The position numbers were made by a program, and so were the translations under genes. Source: Solen grandis (taxonomy: Eukaryota > Mollusca > Bivalvia > Adapedonta > Solenidae). From it: a DNA stretch of 64,000 nt. Where the stretch lies: assembly GCA_021229015.1 (NCBI GenBank), contig CM037789.1, forward strand, positions 34,813,477 to 34,877,476, written 5' to 3'. The notes under the pieces are model-generated. The model saw nothing but the letters and a program-made list of their open reading frames with translations, ran no database searches and had not been told where the DNA came from. Below are positions 57,760 to 64,000 of the stretch, piece by piece (positions within the stretch are counted from its first letter, which is position 1; each line of letters opens with the position of its first letter).

Positions 57760-57910
57760 AATTTAAAAAAAAAATCTCAAGGAAGTTCCCACGGATCCCA
57801 AATCCAACCAGAACTACATCCTTCTCACGGCTCGGGCAAAGCGGCAAGCTGCTTACTTTTTAATATAGCGCCCTTATCCTAACCCGAACTCCTGGATCCG
57901 GCTCTGGTAT
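57760..57910 (-). repeat. Dispersed repeat R2, inverted copy
   Basis: 'aactacatccttctcacggctcgggcaaagcggcaagctgc' and 'cgcccttatcctaacccgaactcctggatccggctctg' are the reverse complement of 10838-10950, with an A/T-rich stretch in both. Confidence 0.75.
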
Positions 57911-58165
57911 GCGGTACACTTTTTTTTTTTTTTTCAGAATTGATATCAAAGTATACCACTTTATATTTTGTATTTTAAAATCATTTTAGAAGGCAGCATG
58001 ATTTTTTTTCATTTGCTTATCGGTACTGTTTAAATTACCACTTTGTTAAATAATTAGCATTATTAATTGATATGCCAATTATATCATATCACCTGATGAT
58101 GAATATGATCGATTATGATGTTCAGAGAAACGGAGATGGCCTCGACGCGCTCGTTCCTATGAGGA

Positions 58166-58222
<57 letters not shown>

Positions 58223-59645
58223 TATTCTTTTTGATCAACTTACTTAAACTTTCATGTTTTTATTCGTATGAAACCACAACAGTATGATAACACTCAGTAA
58301 AATTGTCAATATGATTTATGAAACATAATACTGGCAGTCGTCCGCCAAAGTTCTATTCCATCATCCATTATATTCACATCTTTGGCGATAAAAAGTTTGA
58401 AAACGTATTATTTAGGTCTTACACTTTTCCATTCAGATATCGTATATATCTTCGATATGATTATCATGATATCGATTTTTACCGGAAATAATGGAGGTTT
58501 ACATCCAATAAAGTTGTTTGGTGATGAACGTGTCCGACGAACGGGTTTATTTGAAGAGCACGTGTCCCATATGTCTTACAGATTGCCTCGGTGAGGTACT
58601 GGAGAGAAAGTAATTTTGAAAATCCGGAGACAGGCTACAGTAGGTTTTGATTCATTTGTCAATTATAGAATTAGGTTTGTCAGAGAGGGCCTTGGAGGAA
58701 AAAAATAAAACATTCTGACCCCTATTTTGACACCATGTTTTTAGGGACTGATGTCTTGTGTAAGCCTCTTGTTTCTGTCTATCAAGAGTTTTCCCTAGGG
58801 TTAATATGTTTCTTGATTATGTCTGACCAGCATACTTCCGAATGATATAACCTTATGAAAAAAAGATATAAAGCAAAGAACACATTCATCATGATGATAA
58901 AAAAATAAGTTATAGATGAATGAAATAAATCAATCAATGGATGCATAAAAACTGATTAAAACCCCCGAATAGCGCTTTGAAACAGACTATGATGCCTTTT
59001 CGATTGAACAAGGTATGGCGGTAGCAAAGTCGAAAAAGGGACATAACTTTGTCAAGAATATGGTTTTTGCACAATGTCAAACAGGGTCAAACAGGGTCTT
59101 CATTTTAACGAGATAAACATGTGTATTATTAATCATATAAAGATAAATCCGTTGAGTCTATGATGTGTTTCATGTATATGTGGACATATTTTTTTTTTGC
59201 AAACTCAAAATATAAAATGCGCAATAACTGTGTAAAAAAAAATAACAAATTACGGGTTTTGCCCACAGTTGAGCATGGCCGCCCTTTATTACGATAAACA
59301 AGTGTATCAAATTTATAAAGGTACACCAGATCTATCATATTTCGGCAAAGCTAATAAGTATATTCTTGTGTAATATGCAGACAAATAAATGTCCAAACCA
59401 TCATTATGCAATACCGGTGCATGATTTTTTCTGAAATATTCCTAATTTATCAAAAATGATGTAAAAATTCCCAATTTATAAACAAATATTAAAATTAATT
59501 TTATCATTCCCACTATATCAAAAAAAAAAAAAAAAATAAAGATGCGAAAATTCCCAATTTTAGAGGTGAAAAAAAAACCCTGATAAGTAATCTGAAACCT
59601 CAAAATACATTGAGTGAAATCATGACAAACAAAAACTAAAATCGG
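57911..59645. other. No gene; A/T microsatellites
   Basis: An A36-type run passing into (TA)n lies at ~58169-58225, and T/A runs at ~57920 and ~59521. 'aatgtcaaacagggtcaaacagggtc' (~59074) is a short direct repeat. No supported ORF. Confidence 0.55.
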
Positions 59646-59810
59646 TAGAAAGAGAAAAGAGAAAGCGGTGTCACAGCTTAACAGAGGTGACCACTAAATG
59701 AAGTTTAAATATATTACATAATGATATAGTTATATGGTAATATTAAAAATGACCGCTAAATATAGGTTGGCCGCTTAATAAAGGTGACCGCTAATACAGG
59801 CTCAACTGTA
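59646..59810 (-). mobile_element. M2 element, copy 6
   Basis: 'gaaagcggtgtcacagcttaacagaggtgaccactaaatgaag', 'gtaatattaaaaatgaccgctaaatataggttggccgcttaataaaggtgaccgctaatacaggctcaactgta' with terminal TA; left end worn. Confidence 0.85.
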
Positions 59811-60957
59811 TATAAATCCTACTCCGGTTTCGATTTTTCACTTTTCCGCCAAATTATTATTCTTTTTTGTTAATCAGTTCCAGGAAATTGCCACTGTACC
59901 ACATCCGTGGTGCGAGTGTTATGAACCGGATGTAATCATTATCGACTATGAATTTATAACAAAACATGGTCTAGACTTTCTGTAAAAAAATGTAATATTT
60001 AAATATTGTTTACTGAGTATAGATGCTGCAGACGGAATATTACATTTCAAATCTTCAATAAATCGCCTTTCATAAATGTAAGCATTCAAAGCGTAAGCAG
60101 ATACTAATCTTACTAATAAAATAAAAAAAAAAAAACACAGTTATGAGAAAGAAAACATTTTAGTCACGTATACATTATTCAGCTCGGTTTATGATACACG
60201 TAATTTGAAAATGATTGCGTAAATTTCGCGTCGAAACTAATTAGATAGAAGATTATAACAGAGAACCAGAATAGAACTACAGGTTAATATGAAACTTGGG
60301 GACACAGTTTTCAAAATTGAAAATATATCGGAAAAAAAAAACAAAACAAATATTGATTTAAACACACTCAAGCTATCCTTGTTAATTTTAACTGAATTTC
60401 TTTACACAGCGATTAGGAAACGCATTCCTGCAACTTATACTTTTCCCTCTCGAATGAGGGTTGGACTAGTACTTTTCGTCCGTGAAGGTCAACAAAGCTT
60501 TTTGCCGAAACCGCGGGTCGAACACACAACCTTTGTACCTGCAGTAATGTATTATACTACTGGATCCTCATGTTATGCCCAATTGTTGAGTGCCGTCTGC
60601 TTCATGTAATCACCGACCATGGTAAACGTATTAGCATTGTTATCTGCAAAGTCTCGCGAAGGATGTTTTATGCTATTTCCTATTCAAAACTCATTTGTCA
60701 ATCTCTTGATGTAACTGTGATGAACTGCAACAATAAAGACACGAGGCATATAAAATGTAAGATCATTAGTCTACTGCTATGAAGGTTAAGTTCACCAGGA
60801 TGGGCACTTCTGCCAAAAGATGCAAAACTGGCTAGACTTGGTTGAAGTCATTCGGACAGAAATCTTGTTTAGATAAATTAATTGGTAATTTCCTTTTCTG
60901 ACTTTTCTACCATACGGTTGTATAATTTGTTGCAAGAGTAAACGATTTTTTTTTTTT
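59811..60957. other. No gene confirmed; SINE-like fragment near 60440-60570
   Basis: 'gggttggactagtactttt' (~60461) resembles ~31845, and on the minus strand 'gtgtgttcgacccgcgg' (~60510-60528) is B-box-like. The 106-codon frame 60289-60609 crosses this and is probably not a gene. Confidence 0.45.
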
Positions 60958-60962
60958 TTTTT

Positions 60963-63240
60963 TTAGGTTTTCGCATCGCAGTGCGAAAACCTATTGTTAG
61001 GTTTTCGCATCGCTTGCGAAAACCTATTGTTCTTCTTCTGTTTTATTTTTATTATTATTATTTTTCTAACCCTTTTTTGTGAACGGCATATCACCATAAT
61101 AGAAAAAAGCCACAATTATGAAATTTTTACCAGTTTCTTATATTTATCTGAACTTGATCCTAACGTTGAGAAAATTTTCATTTTTGTCTTATTTTTGCCG
61201 CTAGGGGGCGCTTTGAAAAAAATCTACAAATGCTAATAACTCTGTTATTTGAGGTCCGATTCAGATGTGGTTTTTTGCATTATGTTTCTTGTCAAAATCC
61301 TAATCAAATATGATAGGTTTGAAAAATCTGCGTATATAAAACTTTTTGACTACGGAAGGTTGAAGGTTTGAACCTCGCAAAAAACAGTGAAAATGAGGGT
61401 AGGTCTACGAAAAAAGTGCCCATTTTTATTGGAATTGAGATAAAAGAATTTTGTTTGTTGCATATGATTTGCAAGACATATACGCACAAAATATATGGGG
61501 TGGCGAATTCGGGAAATGCATGGTTTGTCCACAGAACGCGGTCAAACTTAACCAATATTTTCGAAAAATCAACATTTTCAAAGCATGACTGTTAAGATTT
61601 TTTGCAGCTCCTGACTTTATTTTTAGTTCAATTTCTATGAAATTTTCACATTTAATGTAAAACTATATTCTTAAGTGTCAAATAATATAAAAAGTAAAAA
61701 TGCATTGTAAAGGTCAAGGTCATATTAGGATAATTGTATATCAATTCGGCTTGAAATAGCTCAAAATCAAAAAACAATTCATAAACAATATATGAACAAA
61801 AAATTTAGTTTTAGAAAAGTTCTTTCTAATGATGTTTAGATTTTGAAGATCGGACTTGATTTGGTCATTTTACGGCAGTCCAAAGTTTGATCCTTTTTTT
61901 TCGAATAATTGTAAATCAGGTTTTATGTTTCAAATTCTGATACATAAGAATAAAAAGTTTGATTTGTGCGACTAGTATACTTGATTGAACTATTTGCTGC
62001 TTTGGTAGGTACCTAATGGTAAAATTTTAATCTATTTTCTTTCTCATTTTGCCGCTAGGGGGCACTTTTCTTGAAATCATTCTTTTGCTTATACCTCAAA
62101 AAGTTGAAGTTCGGTTCGAATGCGGTTTTTTGCATTCTGTTCCCTGTTGATAGCCTAATAAAATATGATAGGAATCGAGAGTCCGTGTGGCTGAAAGCTT
62201 TTGAGCTACGGAAGGTTGAATGTTCGAACCTCGCAAAAAAACAATAAAAAAAACCTGTGCAAATGAGGGTAGGTCTACGAAAAACCTATCCGTGTTTTTT
62301 TTTAGAAATCAGATTGAAGAATTCCGTCTCCTGCATACCATTTGAAAGACGTATACACACAAAATATATGGGGTGGCGAATTTAAGAAATGCGTGGTTTG
62401 TCCACTAGAAACGGTCAAACTTCACTTAAATTTAGGAAAAATTATAATTCCAAAAACATGATTTTTTTGTCGCTCCTGACTTAATGTTTTGATTATTCGT
62501 CATGAAATTTTTACACGTTATGGTTTTTAAGTTTGAAAGGGCCTGACAATTAAAAAGTTAACAAAACATTGAAAAGGTCAAGGTCATATTATGATAAGTG
62601 TGTTTTTATTCGGCCACAAAGTGCTCCAAATCTAAAAAATATTTCATTGAGAGTATATGAACAAAAGTTTTAGTTCTAAATAGTTCTTTCGTATAATGTT
62701 TAGTTTTTGAAGATCGGACTTGATCTGTTCATTTTACGGCAGTCCAACGTTTGATCCTTTTTTGGAATAATTGTTAATCAGTTTTTATGCTTGAAATTGT
62801 GATATATAAGAAAAAGAATGTTCGACTAGTGCGACTTATATACTTGTTTGAACTATTTGCTGTTTTTGCAATTTTGTTTCTCATTTTGCCGCTAGAGGGC
62901 GTTTTGCTTAAATTCACTCTTTTGCTTATAACTCAAAACGTTAAAGTCTGATTGAAATGCGGTTTTCAGCATTTTGTTCCTTGTTGACAGCACCAAAAAT
63001 GTGATGGATTTCAAAGGATAGGTTATGGGAAAATATTTGCGCTAGAAGAGTTTGAATGTTCTAACATTGCAAAAAAAAAAAAAATAAATAAATAAATAAA
63101 AAAAAAAATGTGCTAATGAGAGTAGGTCTTCAAAAAACCTTTTCGTTCTGTTTCATATTGAAAATTGTGGCTGAGTTGAAATAAAGTGTTCAAGTTGATT
63201 AGGTTAAAAGCGAAAACCGAGATACCGCTTGCGGTTCTAG
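60963..63240 (+). repeat. Long repeat element with GGTTTTCG hairpin ends and ~0.84-kb internal units
   Basis: Starts with two hairpins, GGTTTTCGCATCGC..GCGAAAACC at 60966-60992 and 61000-61024, each followed by TATTGTT; ends 'aaagcgaaaaccgagataccgcttgcggttctag' at ~63205-63240. Inside, TTTTGCCGCTAGGGGGCGCTTT-like words at 61195, 62047 and 62885 mark unit starts (spacing 852 and 838; the third unit is cut short). Each unit repeats 'gttgaa.gttcgaacctcgcaaaaaac', 'gagggtaggtctacgaaaaa', 'cacaaaatatatggggtggcgaatt', 'ggtttgtccac', 'aaggtcaaggtcatatta' and 'agatcggacttgat..g.tcattttacggcagtcca'. Minus frames such as 61304-61555 recur in units but carry no known domain. Confidence 0.85.
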
Positions 63241-64000
63241 TTCTTCTTCTGTTTCTTTTTTTTTCTTTTTTTTTTTTTTTATTTTTCTAACCCTTTTTTG
63301 TGAACGGCATAGCTCCGAGGTGAGAAAAGCCACATCTATGAAACTTTTATCAGTAATAACCACATACTTGAAGATGATCCTAACGTCGAGATAATTTTCA
63401 TTTTTGCTTTGATTTTCCCGCCAGGGGGCGTTTTATATGAAAATGTTTAATAAGCAATATCTCCATTATTTGAGGTCCGATTCAAATGCGGTTTTTGCAC
63501 AATGTTCCTTGTAAATAGCCCAATAAAAGATGATAGGTTCCAAAAATTTGCGTATATAAAACTTTCGTGCTACAGGAAGTTGAAAGTTCGAATCTCGAAA
63601 AAAACTGTGAAATAAGGGTAGGTCTACCAAAAACGTGCCCATTTTATTCAGAGATGAGATAGGAGAATTTTGTTTGTTGCATATGATTTGCAAGGCATAT
63701 ACGCACAAAATATATGGGGTGGCGATTTTGAGAAATGCATGGTTTGTCCACAGTACGCGGTCAAACATAACCAATATTTTCGAAAAATCAACATTTTAAA
63801 AGCATGACTTTTAAGGTTATTTGCAGCTCCTGACTTTATTTTTTGTTCAATCTTCATCATTTTTTCACTGTTAATGCATTTTTATCAATCAAATAAAATC
63901 ATAGAAAAAAAATCACCCATAATATGCAAAGGTCAAGGTCATATACCAATTATTATTATTTATATCGGCATAAAATAGCTCCAAATCTAAAAATATTTTA
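63241..64000 (+). repeat. Second, head-to-tail copy of the same element (runs off the window)
   Basis: 'ttcttcttctgtttc', a T-rich run and 'ctaacccttttttgtgaacggcata' restart exactly as after the hairpin at 61025-61090, and the order of landmarks repeats to the window end. The minus frame 63466-63774 is the counterpart of 61304-61555: both read FDRVLWTNHAF, ATPYILCVY.LQIICNKQNS and MGTF.VDLP, with different ends. Confidence 0.85.

Noticed and set aside
60289..60609. 106-codon + frame
   Set aside because: Crosses a SINE-like fragment and has no recognised domain.

Overview
This is a gene-poor, AT-rich, repeat-dense piece of an invertebrate nuclear genome, most probably a mollusc and plausibly a bivalve. 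The evidence is indirect: a metazoan sulfatase exon with a consensus splice donor, several tRNA-derived SINE copies, non-LTR and DIRS-like retroelement relics of types common in molluscs, and many short dispersed repeats carrying TGACCTTGACC-type motifs. I see no bacterial or viral gene organisation. Two 100-N assembly gaps are present (2194-2293 and 27448-27547).

The only convincing host coding sequence is one exon of a secreted/ER sulfatase on the minus strand (6291-6561). It carries a signal peptide, the metal-binding Asp pair and the CTPSR formylglycine motif, and ends at a GTAAGT donor. Its later exons would lie at lower coordinates and are not visible in the window.

Layout. 1-540: tandem-unit dispersed repeat. 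1100-2193: broken DIRS-like retrotransposon (gag-like region plus start of reverse transcriptase), cut by the first gap. 2294-2630: SINE body. 3200-5090: 3' half of a LINE whose first part is duplicated, the upstream copy having decayed towards ATGT repeats. 6086-7473: 55-bp minisatellite, sulfatase exon, SINE, MITE. 9009-11310: an unusual foldback-like element whose two arms are arrays of a ~21-22 bp unit centred on the palindrome ACGTGCGCACGT. 12.1-12.7 kb: block paralogous to 36.1-36.6 kb, plus a hairpin element. 13970-14872: broken LINE ORF1. 15300-16465: dispersed repeat with about 155-bp units. 16800-18870: large 58-bp minisatellite that fakes a 671-codon ORF. 19850-24455: nearly full-length but broken LINE with a 2A-like DVEKNPGP motif ahead of its endonuclease, split by an 850-bp satellite-like insertion. 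24.5-26.6 kb: a 2-kb segment flanked by a ~40-bp inverted repeat.

From 27 to 60 kb there are no recognisable genes. This part holds six copies of a TA-flanked 'AGCGGTC' repeat, SINEs (two with clear 11-bp target-site duplications), a hAT-like non-autonomous element nested in a SINE, a 410-bp plus 180-bp duplicated segment (43/44 kb and 49 kb), a 21-bp minisatellite at 45 kb and two inverted-repeat elements. From 60.96 kb to the end the window is a chain of ~0.84-kb repeat units bounded by GGTTTTCG/CGAAAACC hairpins. Most of what can be said about how parts work together concerns transposition history: nesting, target duplications and decay.
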